Of a DNA stretch of 64,000 bases, positions 45,855 through 58,016 are shown in pieces. The DNA lies in the NCBI GenBank assembly GCA_020086605.1, contig JACBWW010000017.1, positions 7,690,135 to 7,754,134 on the forward strand. Reading direction: 5' to 3'. Source of the stretch: Lanius collurio (taxonomy: Eukaryota > Chordata > Aves > Passeriformes > Laniidae). Position numbers and translations under genes: made by a program. Position 1 is the stretch's first letter, and each line of letters begins with the position of its first letter. The notes beneath the pieces are model-generated. The model was given only the letters and a program-made list of their open reading frames with translations. It was not told the origin of the DNA and searched no databases.

Positions 45855-48373
45855 GCATCCACTTGGGGAAATTGTGAATTAAGGTTTAACTGCTGATGGA
45901 TTATCCAAAAGTTGCATGTGTGAGCAGCCCTGATTTTGGTGGTGACTCAGAGCATGGACAAAAGGGGTCATAATGATGGGTATCTCATTGACTAATTAAG
46001 GAGGTTTCCCCCTAAATTTCTATTAATCTATTAACATGTCTAATGGCATTGAAGACTTGGGAATTTCTCACAGAACCACAATCTTGCCTTGACTATGAGG
46101 GGTCGCATTTACTTGCAAGAGTTGCTTCTTTCCTTTGTCTCTTGGACTGTCTACTCTGAGCAGCAAGCAGAGGACTTCAGGAACATATAAAAAACATCAG
46201 CTCTTTATTCAATCTCTTTATTTTTCTTGTGATTTTTTTTTCCTAACTCTGTGTTATCTTCCAGATTCTTTGTTCCTCTGCCTTGAATTCATTCCATTCC
46301 AAATCAAGAATTAAATGATATTTTTTGACTAGAGGATCTCCAAATGACCCTTGCTGCTGGAAGTACTAACCCTTCCTGTGTATTGTAAATGGAAATAGAA
46401 TCCAATTTGACTGGAGGGAAAACATGTCTTTACTGGTCTTCCATTGATTGTTGTACTTCCTGGAGTGGGAGAACAAGAAATCATCTTTTTCAGGCGTATT
46501 TGCACATTGTTTGTGAGGAACATCTCATCTGTCTGATAAAGGTGATCCCCCTTCTGTCCCATTATATTTGCTCTGACTGAGGTATTTACTTGCTGTTCAG
46601 TAGTTCCCAATTTTGTTTAAATATCTGTCACACATCCAACAGGGTTTTTTCTTTTATAAAAGAAATACAGAGAACTAGCTCAAACTGGACTTTTAAAAAG
46701 TTATAGTAATAGGAGTGAACCCAGCTTTAGAGGTACACAAATAATCATTATAGCAATGGAAGACCCTTAAATTTTGATACAAGGACTATTTAGAGAAAGA
46801 ATCTCTATTGTGGAAGGAATGGGAGAAGGAAAACAGTTCAGTGATACAGATTTTCACATGTTGCAACTCAATATATCTGTTGTGGCTGACTCATGATTTT
46901 GTCTTTAATTTAGATGTTAGAAACCTCTCAAATCTCACTGAGGCAAGACCACATGAAGTGGTGGTTGAATATAATAGTTCATAGAGCTGTTTAATAACAT
47001 CTGAAGGCGATCCTGAAGGATTCTGAGTTGGATGAAAATCACCTCATCTCACAACACCAGAACTTCTCTGTCTTCATTTATAAAACAGACAATAAATACA
47101 CTTCAGTGCACACTTGGGTTTTAGCAGCTTTTCAAGCAAGGTGATTTCGATACTGTGAAATCACCTCTTATTTTTCCTTCTTTTCTTTTTTCTTCTGTAA
47201 GAAAACTCTGTGAGTGGGCAATTGAAACTAAAACCCATGTGGGTCTTCAGAAAGCAGAGAGAAAAGCTTTTGAGAAGGCAGAGTCAAGTGGAGGCATTCC
47301 ACAGCAGCACAGAGAGGCCCTTGCAACAGAGCTTTGCTTCCTGCAGTGAGGCAATCCTGGGAACCAGGGAAAAGGAACACATTTTACAAACCACAGGAGA
47401 GAAATCAATACAATAAGAGGCTGTGAAAACCAACAGCAAATTTTTTTCTGACTCAGTTGTCTGAGCAAGGCCAACAACAACATTATTTGAAAGGCAGGAT
47501 GGTGCATGAACAGTGCATGAAGAGATGGGATTTTCCAGCTCATGGAAACAAACTGCTGCCTGCAGCTGAATTTCTACAAACACACATGAAAAAAAATCAG
47601 GCTGGTAGGAGAACACAGAACCAGGTCCTGGGCTTTTAGAAGATGGTGTGTTTTGGATGAAGTCCTTAAAAGCAGAAACCATGGAGTGTGAACAGCTTCA
47701 TTGTGATAGAAACAATGATGTAAAATAGATCTTGATCTTATTTTGGATTCGTCCCCTTCTGTGCCCAGTGCTGGTGTTACAAGTTGTGTTGCAGAGCTCT
47801 GCACAGATGTGCTGTAATTATTTCATTTGTGAATCTTTTAGTCTCCTCGTTCAGACTAATCATCTCTCCAGCTATTTTTAGGTTGCAGCTGCCAACTGGA
47901 AAACCAGCAAAGATGGGAACAGGAGAGAAAAAACCATCTTTTCCTAAGTGCCTGTGGGCTGCAGCTGAATGCTTTAACGGATCTTGAGGCAGAGGTAGCT
48001 GCTCTCTTGAAGCACAGTTTTCTTGCCAAAAATGAGCTTGTGGTAACACCACAATAATCTCCACTCCAAAATACAATTTTCTTTTAGGAAGGATATAAGA
48101 AATATATAATTATATATTTCCTTACCCTTTTTGTGTGGATCTTCATTTAAGGAAAATGTGTCGCCTGAAAAGAATCACATAGAGGAGCAGTAATTAAAGA
48201 ATTTCCCTCCATCAGAGCAGTTGATGGAAAAATGGAAACACAAAGATGTTTTTTTTTTAATTCTGTTTCATGACTACTCACTGTGTTTGGCAGCAAGGTA
48301 ATGGGTTTCATGCAGAAGTGCTACATCAAAATGCCTTTATGCTATATTCATCCAAAGAAATTGGAAAAGAATG
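45855..48373. other. unique non-coding stretch
   Basis: About 2.5 kb without a recognised repeat family or exon. It contains a perfect 22-bp AT palindrome at 48099-48120. Open frames up to 132 codons (minus strand, 47284-47682) have no recognisable domain. Confidence 0.5.
48099..48120. repeat. 22-bp perfect palindrome
   Basis: The sequence is identical to its own reverse complement across 22 bp: it begins GAAATATATA, has AATT at its centre and ends TATATATTTC. There is no spacer. It may simply be AT-rich microsatellite-like DNA. Confidence 0.9.
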
Positions 48374-48478
48374 CTTTGGGGTTTCTTTTTTGTCTTTTGG
48401 GTTTTTTTGGTTTGTGGGGAGTTTTTTGTTTGGTTGGTTGGGTTTTTTTGGTTTGGTTTGGGGTTTTTTTGTTGTGGG
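48374..48478 (+). repeat. G/T-rich low-complexity tract
   Basis: T runs of three to seven alternate with G runs of one to four on the plus strand (TTTTGGG, TTTTTTTGG, GGTTGGTTGGG). It ends about 50 bp before the tail of the antisense CR1 at 48528. The composition is the same as at 9036-9246. Confidence 0.9.
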
Positions 48479-48527
48479 AAAGGACCAGGGTCTGAAAATT
48501 AATGTTTCTTTCTCAAAGCATACAAAA

Positions 48528-48902
48528 ATAATAGAATGGCTTGGGTTGGAAAGGACTTTACAGATACCTAGTTACAAACCCAGCCCTGGGCAGGGACACT
48601 TTCCACTATCCCAGGTTGTTCTAAGCCCCATCCAACCCGGCCTTGGGCACTGCCGGGGATCCAGGGGCAGCCACAGCTGCTCTGGGCACCCTGTGCCAGG
48701 GCCTCACCACCCTCACAGGGAACAATTCCACCCCAATATCCCATCTAACCTTGCCCTCCTTCAGTTTGAAGGCATTCCCCCTCGTCCTGTCCCTCCATCC
48801 CTTGTCCCGAGTCCCTCTCCAGCCCTCCTGGAGCCCCTTTAGGCCCTGTAAGGTGCTCTGAGGTCTCCTCAGAGCCTTCTCTTCTCCAGACTGAACAAAC
48901 CA
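48528..48902 (-). mobile_element. CR1 LINE 3' fragment, about 375 bp
   Basis: An antisense CR1: AATAATAGAATGGCTTGGGT at the tail, then CCCTGGGCAGGGACACTTTC, CCAGGGGCAGCCACAGCTGC, AGTTTGAAGGCATTCCCCCT and CGTCCTGTCCCTCCATCCCT. It reaches the ORF2 C-terminal block (GCCTTCTCTTCTCCAGACTG). It is among the longest short-subfamily copies here and is well preserved. The plus-strand open frame that overlaps it is fortuitous. Confidence 0.95.
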
Positions 48903-49406
48903 AGCTGGTAATCCGGAATGCTGGTTTTGAAAGTTACCTCTTTGTGAAGGGCAGTGGTGCTGCACTGCCAGTCCCTGCCAGGAGTTCAGACATTCCTTGC
49001 AAGTCTCAGAAGCTCTGCCCTAAGCACTAAAACAAGACATTCTTATTTGGAACCTTTTCTTCCTCAACTGACAGGGACAATCATCACAATTTCTTTTGTT
49101 TGTGCTCATACTTGAACAGCTGGTACAGGAACCAGACTCAGCCCCTCTTCTTTGTTTGACTTTCCATGCCTTTCACTGCTGTGGGACAAAGAAAAACAAC
49201 ACCAAATCTGCACATACTTGCAGATCAGACCAAAAGTTCTTTAAGATCTTCTAGAAACTTCTTTCCCCTACTGGCACAACTGTTTGGCACTAGGAGTTAA
49301 ATCTGTATTTGTTTGCCAGATAAGGTGGATAAGACTGAGCCTGATTCTGGAACTGGGATTTCTCTGAAAAAACTTGGAAAGGCAGTCCAAGAGAGGAAAT
49401 AAAACG
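48903..49406. other. unique non-coding stretch
   Basis: About 500 bp, with nothing recognised. Confidence 0.5.
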
Positions 49407-49474
49407 GTGGTTTCTTGGGCTTTGTTTGTTTTTTGGGCTTTGTTTGTGATTTTGGTTTGGCTTGGGTTTTTTTA
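49407..49474 (+). repeat. G/T-rich low-complexity tract
   Basis: About 70 bp of T and G runs, with an imperfect tandem of GGGCTTTGTTTGT (49418 and 49436 regions). Confidence 0.85.
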
Positions 49475-52400
49475 TGTGATGCCCTGATTAAAATAGAATT
49501 AAAGTTTGCCTGTTCTCTGCATCTCCCAAAGAACTTGTCATGGCAGTAGGCAGGGCTTAGTTATTCCCAGTCCATGTGGGCAGCTTCAGATCTCTGGTGG
49601 CATCACCATCAATTCTATTTGTACCTCGAGACACTGCCACCAGGCTGATGAGTCAAACTAACAGAGATGGGAACCAAATTCTTCCAAAATCCAAACCAAA
49701 TTCATCTGTGGGAGCCAAAATCTTGAACTTGGCCTTAAAACCCCATCCCTTCTCCCTGCTGTTTTAATTTCTGCCTCTGCAAGGTGCCTGTGGATGTTGG
49801 GCTGAGCCAATCAATGGCTTTCTAGGCACTGACTAATGACCTCCTGCCTGCCTGTGGGGGCAGAAAGTCAATTATTTTGTTAACTGAGAATTCAGTGCTG
49901 TGTCACCACACCTACCATGTTCTTCTTTCTCTTAGGAGCTGTCTAGAAGTTGTCACAACTCTTGAGCTCAGTGTCTGACTATGAGACGTGTGAGGTGGAA
50001 TCCATTTATCCCAAATTTAGGAACTTAAAAGTTAAATGTTAATTTTTAAGTTCACTTTAGAGACAGATTTTTATTTCTTTTTTGAGGAAGATGCAGCTTC
50101 TCTTATTGTAAAACAGGTGACTTTGGAGAAATCAGCCAAATAAACCCTAGCAGTAACCATTCCAGTGACTACAAATGAAATCTCTGGGGACAATTTAATA
50201 AAAAATTAATCAACCAGCTGCACTGTAATTTTTCCTTGCTGGTCATGTTTGACTCCTTTAGGAAAGACACCTGGAAAAACATCACTTGTGGATTAATACC
50301 TTTGTTGCTTAAACTTACCTGTTAAGCAATGGAGAGACACATGTCTTTTGTTCCTTCCCTTTTCCAACAAAAGGAATGGGGATTATAATTTTATCTACTG
50401 ATCATAACTTCATCTACTTTTGATCATAATTTCATCTATTCCTTCTGCAGACCACAACTCTGTCTCACCATTTATACAGGGAATACCATAGTAGGGGAAA
50501 GTAGTAGATCTGACCAATTTCTTTCTTCTGTATGAACACAGAATGAGACCCACAAGCCTTAATGATGCTCCCCAGGTTTCTCTTCCTGTAGTGATTCTCA
50601 TTACTTTGTTGCTTCATTGCTTATTCATGGCAAGGAGCATGTGTTCAATATGCAAGATAAAAAATACGACAGAATATTTATAAATGTAATAATAAAATAC
50701 AATTTTGAAATAAGCCAACAAAAATAAATGTAAAAATCTTTAAAAATTAACAGTTGAAAACTGTATTTATTTTTAAAGGTACTCTGGATCAATTGCTTTC
50801 TCAGGCATCCTACTGTGCCAACATATCAGGCTGCTGAAGATGCGGATTTGTCTGCTTTAAATATTATTCCTGAGCTCCTATTAATAGCTGTACTCATCAG
50901 AGAGATGAGGTGAGGACTAACACAGGCAAGAGTGGGTTGGTTGTACAATCAGGCTGGGGAATGAGCAGGGCACACATTCCCTGTGTTTCTCACTCAGGGG
51001 AGGCTTGTCTCTGACACAAATGGGATGGTGAAATGAAGGCTCTGACTGGAAGGATTGTCCACCTGACATCCAACTAAAAATGTCCCAGCCCTTAAAACTG
51101 GTAACTGTGCCCAAAAGATGTGCAATTCCAGGGAAATGTGTGACATCAAACAAAGGGGTACATCTGCCCTTAGCAGGTTTTTGAGCCTGTAGAAGGTTGA
51201 TTTTATTTTTCAGTGCAGTGAGAACACATCCACTCTTCACATCTCCACCATCCATGATATTCTGAGCCATGAGCTTTCTACCACCTCTGCCAAGAGCCAT
51301 CTCCACGTGCCTGTACCAGTGCTCATTGCTGAAGATCCAATTTGTTCATTGCTTTATGGGACCACTCAAGGGTGGGATTCACCTGAGTGAAGGTAGATGT
51401 CCCTATCTCAGGTATCTGCAGTGGGTTCATTCACAGTAAAGGACTGATCAGCATCACCAGTGATTTACGGGGGTGTGACTTTTCTCAGTTTTGTGTAAAT
51501 GTAGAGAACTGATCAGCAAAATCCATCTCTGAATGTTTCACTCTAAACCCACAAGCTCAGTTAAGGAGGCACTGGCTCAGGGGACAGTTGAGCTGCTTGA
51601 TGTGCTCTCCAAGAAGAGCTACAAGCACATGTGTTTGTCACTGAGGAGTTGGGATAAATGGACATGGACTTGTAGTCCTCAGACAACAAGCCAAAGACTC
51701 ATTCTGATCCAGCTGAAGAGAGGTAAAGTAGATTAAGGATTAATTACATTTGGGGGCAAAGGTTGATGTATGAAAAACTGCAAAAATTACAATTTAGATC
51801 CTTATTTGAATAATCAATGCACTCAACCTGTAGTTGATGTCATTTGCTGCTATGCTGGCTCTTTAACTGATTCTTATGAGTTAACAGCCTTCTGTTGGCT
51901 TTCCAAAATTTGATTCTCACTAACACAGTTGTCCAGGGCTTCTGTGGCATTTTCTTGCTCATCTCTTGTCCCTTCAGTTGGCTCTCTGCAGCACCCCTGC
52001 CTGCAGGGACACTCTCCTTGCAGCCAGGGTGGAAAGTCTCAAGGATGTCCTCAGCCACATATTGAAGCTGGGCCTTAAGGCATGAAAGAGGAGAAGTTTC
52101 TGGCTCATAACACACCTCCCACCTCAGCTGGTGACAGCCCAAACTGCTCTGCCTCAGGGACCTCTCCCAGTCCTTGCAGCTGGACCAGGGATCTTTCCAG
52201 AGGAGTGACAATGTGTGGACCTCAGCCTGGACTGCTTTCTTGTTTATATTTGTAGTTGAACTCTTTCTCACTCTAATTCTTCCCTCTATCAGAGAGAAGT
52301 TATGATGCTAAGAAACTTCTGTGAGTCTGTGAGACCTTACATAAACTTATTAAGTTGGGAAAACCTTACTCAGCTTCAGACACTTGTATTTACATTTCTA

Positions 52401-52913
52401 CATTATCTATTCTCAGATTATTTTGGTCCATAGAGAGAAGTTAAATAAATGAAATAAATAAATAAACATTAAATAAATTAAAAGAAAAATTAACACTGGC
52501 ATGCATATTTGAATATAGTAATTCTTAACACATGGATATTCATATGACCAGTTAAGATTAATTCACTTAAAGGTTGTTTGCCCACCATTTGAAGTGTTCA
52601 CTTGGGGTACCCCAAAGTCCTGTTAGTATAGCATTGCTTCTCCTGTAAAGAGCCAAAAAAAAATGGTCAAAGATAAATTTAACTAAATTGTGGTAGAAAT
52701 TGAATTAATCTCAATTTAGATGTCCAGAATTGTTCAGTTTCCTAACTGGTCCATCAGTTACAGGCAGCAGCGAGAAGCAGGTGTCTTACAGATGGTCGGG
52801 CAGCTCCTTTCAGAGAACTCACCTAAGATGGGATGAGCTGCTCTCCCAAAATGCTTATTTCACTCCTGACTCCTGATAGACCAACACAGACATCTAAAAA
52901 TCTTGTTCAGGAT
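49475..52913. other. unique non-coding stretch
   Basis: No repeat family or exon was recognised. Minor features are an imperfect tandem of about 20 bp (ATCTACTTTTGATCATAA type) at 50388-50440 and an (AAAT)-rich patch at 52441-52485. A 143-codon minus-strand frame at 51840-52271 is rich in Lys, Ser and Gln but resembles no family I know. Confidence 0.5.
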
Positions 52914-52967
52914 AGTGGGATAGATTTATAAACTGTATTTAGTGGGATAGATTTATAAACTGTATTT
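52914..52967. repeat. 27-bp tandem duplication
   Basis: Two identical 27-bp units, beginning AGTGGGATAGATTTATAAAC, lie at 52914-52940 and 52941-52967. The perfect identity suggests a recent duplication. Confidence 0.96.
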
Positions 52968-55900
52968 TCTATTTATAATGTACATACAAGACAGGATTTA
53001 AGGGATAGTCAAAACTTCTTCCAGGCTGGCACAGTGCATAGAAGGTAAAGTTATGTAAAACTATCCCATCCATTGATTCAGACTCATAAAACTGACTAAA
53101 ACCAAGCCCAGGATGGTGTTAACTTCTCTTGGGCAATTAGAACAATTAATCTTTCCATGCAGTCACAGCAGAGTATAGGGCAGTGATGCCAGTGCTAGAC
53201 CAAAATATTTATAAATATTCCTAGATATTTTTAAATCACTGTTGATTTCTCATTTTTGCTTTGACCACAGATGTTTTTGTGCAACCAGCTAAGATTAGAC
53301 TGATGATGATCTACTGGCAGAAGAGATTTGGAGTGAGCACTGCTGCTCTTGGAGCAGTTTTGACGTATTCATTCCTATTTTTATAGAGATCCTGGGAATT
53401 TTTACTCCTTTTGATTTCCTAAAGGAGATCTTAAGCAACTCCTTCACACACAGTTGCTCTTTTTCATGAATTTCTGTAGATGATTGCCAAGAGTGAAGGA
53501 TTATCATTAACATCTGCCTTCATTTGACAGGTGAGACAGGTTCAAATATGAAATTGTGGGGTTATGCTGAAGTTTCAAACAGAATGATTGTCACTGCAAA
53601 GCATCACTTTTCCTCAACCCTTCAAATTGGAGCATTTTAAATTATTCTGCATATCCCCCCAGTAGCTGTACAGGACTGAAGGAGAAAACCAGAAATGGTT
53701 TGTGTATGTCACATTCCCCCACAAACAGTGAGCAGGAAGGCTCCTCACAGAAGACCACCTTGTCCTCCAGCTGTGATCAGCTGGTTCTGGAGTGTCCTGG
53801 AGGAAACTGGAGGAGAGAAGGATTTGGGGTGATTTTTACTGTCTAGAGCTGTCTGATTGGAAACTACAGAACCAGGATCTTCCTGGAAATAAATGGCAAA
53901 AAGGGAAGAGGCAATGGACAGACAGGATTTCTTTGTGCCATTTCTGGTAGGTTTTCCTCTGAATTTATGGCCTATTGATTTTTTAAGCCCTTTACTGGAT
54001 CATACCATAAATACACTTGGTTTCTTTCTTTCTCACCTCTCTGATTTAAAGTACTTCAAAAGTCATGTGAAAAGGTTCTCTATCTGACATCTGCTTTCCA
54101 AAATGTCTGAAATCACCAATCTTTCTGTGATTAATGCATCAAACCATTTCTGGGAATTGCCTCAATCCCATTTAAGTGCTCTTCAAGCCAGAGGTTCACA
54201 CACTGTAAGAAGCTTCTCTCTCCTTGTACATCTTCTTTGGGACTGTGTTTATCTAATTCCAATTAAGAGGGCTTAGTGGATTTGCCTTTCTCATCGATGT
54301 CAGCTAAACAGAAATTCCTCTGGGGAAACCTCTTTTGATAGATGGGAAAGATAAACTTTCCTTGTCAAGAAATTAGCATTGTAAACACGCTTATAAATGT
54401 CAGAAATGTGATACTGTTGAAGAAGGGTTGTAATGTGAACCAGCATTATGTCAGGATTTTCAGTCTGATTGCAGGCTCTGTGGAATGTGGGCTTGAGAAA
54501 GACCACCCAAGTTACGGCTGAGAAGAGCTGTGCTTAATTTGGGAATGACTCCTACAAACCAGTGTTTGGAGAAAAGCATTACATCCAGCAGGAAAAATAC
54601 CAAAATTACTCCAGAAGTCACCCATTTGCTGCAGTATGTTCTGGGAGGCCAGTCAGGGGATCTCCATCAAGGAGGGAGAACCAGAACTCTGAGATCTCCC
54701 TTGCAGAGGAGCTCCAAGGGCATCTTTTTTGACCTCTTTCTTTGTGCTTCATCCCTGCCTTAACCTCTGGGTTTGTGTTTTGGGTTTTTTTTTTTGTTTC
54801 CAGACTTTCTCATTGTATGTGTGAAGGCTGGTCCTGCTGTGGGCAGCACAACACAGGATTGATTGACATCTGGTTACACATCTGACATATCTTCAGGGCA
54901 TGATTAGCACCTCAAGTGTTTCTTCCCTGGTCTATTCCAATTTTTCATCCCCTGGCTAAATTACCCTATGATGCCTCACAAATTGCAGCTGCAATAGGAG
55001 GAGGTCACTGTGTTATTATTTTTTTTAAATGAGGTAAAAAAATTAAGTTACTGTGCTGGAAATGAAATTGAATCCTTTGTTCACTTTGCGCATCACAAGG
55101 AGTGGTTGTGGACCTGGAAACAAAACTAGAAGCAAAACAAAACTTATTAAGAAAACTTATTTGGGGAGTGAAACAAAAATTGAAGGGAAGCATCTAATGA
55201 GATAATAATTGTGATATGGTCCAGAACCCAGATATCAGTGTCAATGGTTCAGTGCTTGCACCATTTAACACAGTGTGGAGATTTAGGCTTTATTTACCAG
55301 GGAGCCCTAAGTCACCCTTTGTGCCTGTTTGGACCTGCATCCCCTTTGCTCTCTGAATATTCTCCCTGCCCCAGTTCAGCACCATGAGTGCCTCGTTGGT
55401 ATTGAGCAGTGGGATGCCATCTGTCCCCACGCCAGAAACAAACAGAACAGGCTCCCAGGGGAAACCAGCAGCGCAGGGAAGAGCAAACAAACAAACCTGG
55501 GCACACTGACCCCAGCTTCCTCACTCCCTGCTGCTCTGAAGAGCTCTTCCTTGTCAGCTCATCCAAGGGACAGGCAGAATAAAAATACTGCTCCAGGAAT
55601 ATGGAAGTCAAGTTGTTCCCTTCTTCTGCTTCTTCCCTTGCACATTGCTTGGAAGAGAAAAAGAGCTGGAACAGGGCCAGGTGTCTCTGCAGAGAGGAGT
55701 CCTTGGCTGGCAGGGAGCCTGCAGGATGTCTCCTACAAGCTGGGATATTTTTTTCTGACGGGATTCATCTTCCCTAACCTTCACCATCCAATAATTAGGC
55801 ATCTAATGCAAGCCCTTCATTATGTCTCTCTGGAGCTGATGCAGAGAGGTTGGATGAATTGCCCTCTGGGGTTACTTGTCTCTGTGTGTTGACAACAGAG

Positions 55901-56138
55901 TCAGCCTAAAAGACTGGCTCAGAACAGACAGCAAACTTCTTGGCAGCTAAAATTAAATGGGATGAGTCCAAACATCAGCTGCACCCCAGTGACTGGCAGA
56001 CTGACTCAGAGCAAGTCACAGCTCACTACTAAATGCTCAACAGGCATGTTCCTGCCTATTCCTGGATCTGGGATCACTGCACACATCCTCAGCTCTGCAA
56101 AGGTTGGATTTAATATATTTTCTCTACCTATGCTGGAA
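52968..56138. other. unique non-coding stretch
   Basis: About 3.2 kb without a recognised repeat family. A 187-codon plus-strand frame at 55329-55892 is the longest repeat-free open frame of the window. It has no recognisable domain, no clear splice sites and a composition like its surroundings. It is not called as a gene. Confidence 0.5.
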
Positions 56139-56332
56139 CAGGGTGCCCAGAGAAGCTGTGGCTGTCCCATCCCTGGGAGTGTCCAAAGTCAGGTTGGATG
56201 GGGCTTGGAGCAACCTGGGATAGTGGAAGGTGTCCCTGCCTGTGGCAGCAGGGCTGGAACTGGATGGTCTTTAAGATGTTCTTTAAGATACCTTCTAACC
56301 TGAACCATTCTATGATTCTATTATTCCATGAT
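56139..56332 (+). mobile_element. CR1 LINE 3' fragment with clean tail
   Basis: A sense CR1 tail starts at GGGTGCCCAGAGAAGCTGTG and passes GGATGGGGCTTGGAGCAACC and GATAGTGGAAGGTGTCCCTG. A 15-bp internal duplication follows (TCTTTAAGATGTTCTTTAAG), then AACCATTCTATGATTCTATT. The tail octamers are well kept, so it is probably a young copy. Confidence 0.94.
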
Positions 56333-56548
56333 GTGCAATTTTTGGGGCAGCTGATCAGATCCATGAGCAAATCAGGCAACAATGATGCATGGACTATGAC
56401 CACATGAGCATGGAACATGAATACACACTGAGGTGGACTGAAAATGGGCTGAAATACTGAGATCAAAGGGTTGTCATCAGCAGCAGGAAGTTCAGCAGGA
56501 AGAAAGTCAGGAACACAGTACCACAGGTGTTGATTTTGGGACAGATAC

Positions 56549-57330
56549 CATGTAATATTTTTATTAATGTTATAAATGATTAGGACATCTGCAGGTTTGG
56601 AGACAGCAAAAATCCAGGGGGGGTGGTTGTTTTGGCTTCCAGAGAACCCTGTGGGTCTGGAGAAAATGAGCAGAGAGGATTCTCATGGTCACTGAAGGGA
56701 AATGCTGATCCTTCACCCGGTGATGAATAAACCAATGCACCAGTGGGCTGGAAAGCAGCTTTGCAGAGAAGCCCTGAGGGGTTCCAGAGGACACCAAGCT
56801 GACCATGAAACAGCAGAGTGTCCTCAGAGCAAAGTAAATTAAAAACACCTTGGGCTGCATTAAGAATGACACCAGCAGCAGGTGGAGGGAGGGGATCCTT
56901 CCCCTCTGCTCATCCCCACTGGGTTGTACCTGGGGTCTGTGCCCTGTTCTGGGCTAGAGGTGCAAGAGAGGTGTGGACAGACTCAACTGAGTCCACTGCA
57001 GCTCCCAAAGGTGTTTAAAACCTCAGTTCCAGAGAGCTGGGCCAAGTCAGCAGGAAGAAGACAGAGGGAAGATCTCATCAATGGGGATAAATATCTTGGG
57101 GGTGTGGGGAAGAAAGAAGACATAGACAGGGTACTCTCCATAATACCAAGAGAAAGAACAGCCTGCAAGAAGAGGAAAACCCATCTGAACTTTTTTCCAA
57201 AGCTTATTTAATGTTAATGGATTCAGGCACAGGGAGAGTTTGTCCAGAGAGGCTGTGTAGCCTCCATCCCTGGAGATATTCATCATTCAATTGGAAAAAA
57301 TCCTGGACAACCTTTCACTGAGGAGATGGC
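56549..57330 (+). mobile_element. CR1 LINE ORF2 C-terminal remnant, about 780 bp
   Basis: A degraded sense CR1 that reaches further 5' than any other copy here. It starts near the reverse transcriptase block that normally encodes 'FINDI...KFADDTK' (TTTTTATTAATGTTATAAAT, ACATCTGCAGGTTTG). It then continues through GACCATGAAACAGCAGAGTG, GGGCTGCATTAAGAATGACA, AAGATCTCATCAATGGGGAT, AAATATCTTGGGGGTGTGGG and CCATCCCTGGAGATATTCAT. Frameshifts and stops break the frame throughout. The 3' tail is missing. Confidence 0.85.
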
Positions 57331-57405
57331 TCAGTCAGGACATTCTCCAGAAGTCCCTGAAAACTTCCACCATCACGTCTATTAAATCTCCTTGCTGCCT
57401 AAATC

Positions 57406-57529
57406 AGGATCCCAGAATAGTTTGGGTTGGGAGGGACCTTAAAGACCATCCAGTTCCAACCCTTGCCATGGACAGAGACACCCTCAACTCCAAGCCCCAT
57501 CCAAGCTGGCCTTGAGAACTTCCATGAAA
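57406..57529 (-). mobile_element. CR1 LINE 3' fragment
   Basis: An antisense CR1 tail: CAGAATAGTTTGGGTTGGGA, GGGACCTTAAAGACCATCCA, GTTCCAACCCTTGCCATGGA. It then has a deletion removing the 'TTCCACTATCCCAGGTTGC' part before CTCCAAGCCCCATCCAAGCT. It lies tail to tail with the preceding sense remnant. Confidence 0.93.
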
Positions 57530-57965
57530 GAAGAATCAGCTGGATCTGACATATTTAATACTCTGTAAAATGTCAGTTATTTAGATGCCAGTTTTATAGG
57601 GCATGGATAAAAATATGTTCACATCCACTGCTTCCTGTGAGTTCCTGCCTGATCTTTTTTTCAAAGCTGGTACAGCACTGGGGCATGAAAACCTGATGCA
57701 GATGACAATAAAGTTAATGAATCACATCTAGAACATGGTGCAAACAACATCACAGACTTTTAGGCAGAATTAAAACCAGAACTCTTTCTGACAGGCCCTT
57801 GTATGTATTTAAAATGTTTTTCCTTTCAGATCCGAACTTTGTGATCCAGAAATTCTTGTCTGAATTAATTCCTGCTACTAGGATAATTTGGTTTTTAACA
57901 AATCTTCTCCCAAATTGTTTATCTCATCCTGTCATATATTTGCAGACAACACTTTTAAGTGCTGC
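57530..57965. other. unique non-coding stretch
   Basis: About 430 bp, AT-rich, with nothing recognised. Confidence 0.5.
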
Positions 57966-58016
57966 AATGGGGTGATCTCTAAGTTCCCTTCCATCCAAAA
58001 GCATTCTGTGATTCTG
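57966..58016 (+). mobile_element. CR1 LINE very short 3' tail
   Basis: About 50 bp: GGGGTGATCTCTAAGTTCCC, TTCCATCCAAAAGCATTCTG, TGATTCTG. It resembles the last part of a sense CR1 with its tail octamer. It is short, so the call rests on the tail motif. Confidence 0.75.

Noticed and set aside
48270..48842. 190-codon plus-strand open frame
   Set aside because: It is made of a G/T-rich low-complexity tract fused to the antisense strand of a CR1.
51840..52271. 143-codon minus-strand open frame rich in Lys, Ser and Gln
   Set aside because: No family recognised, no splice context; the length is not remarkable for 64 kb of six-frame sequence.
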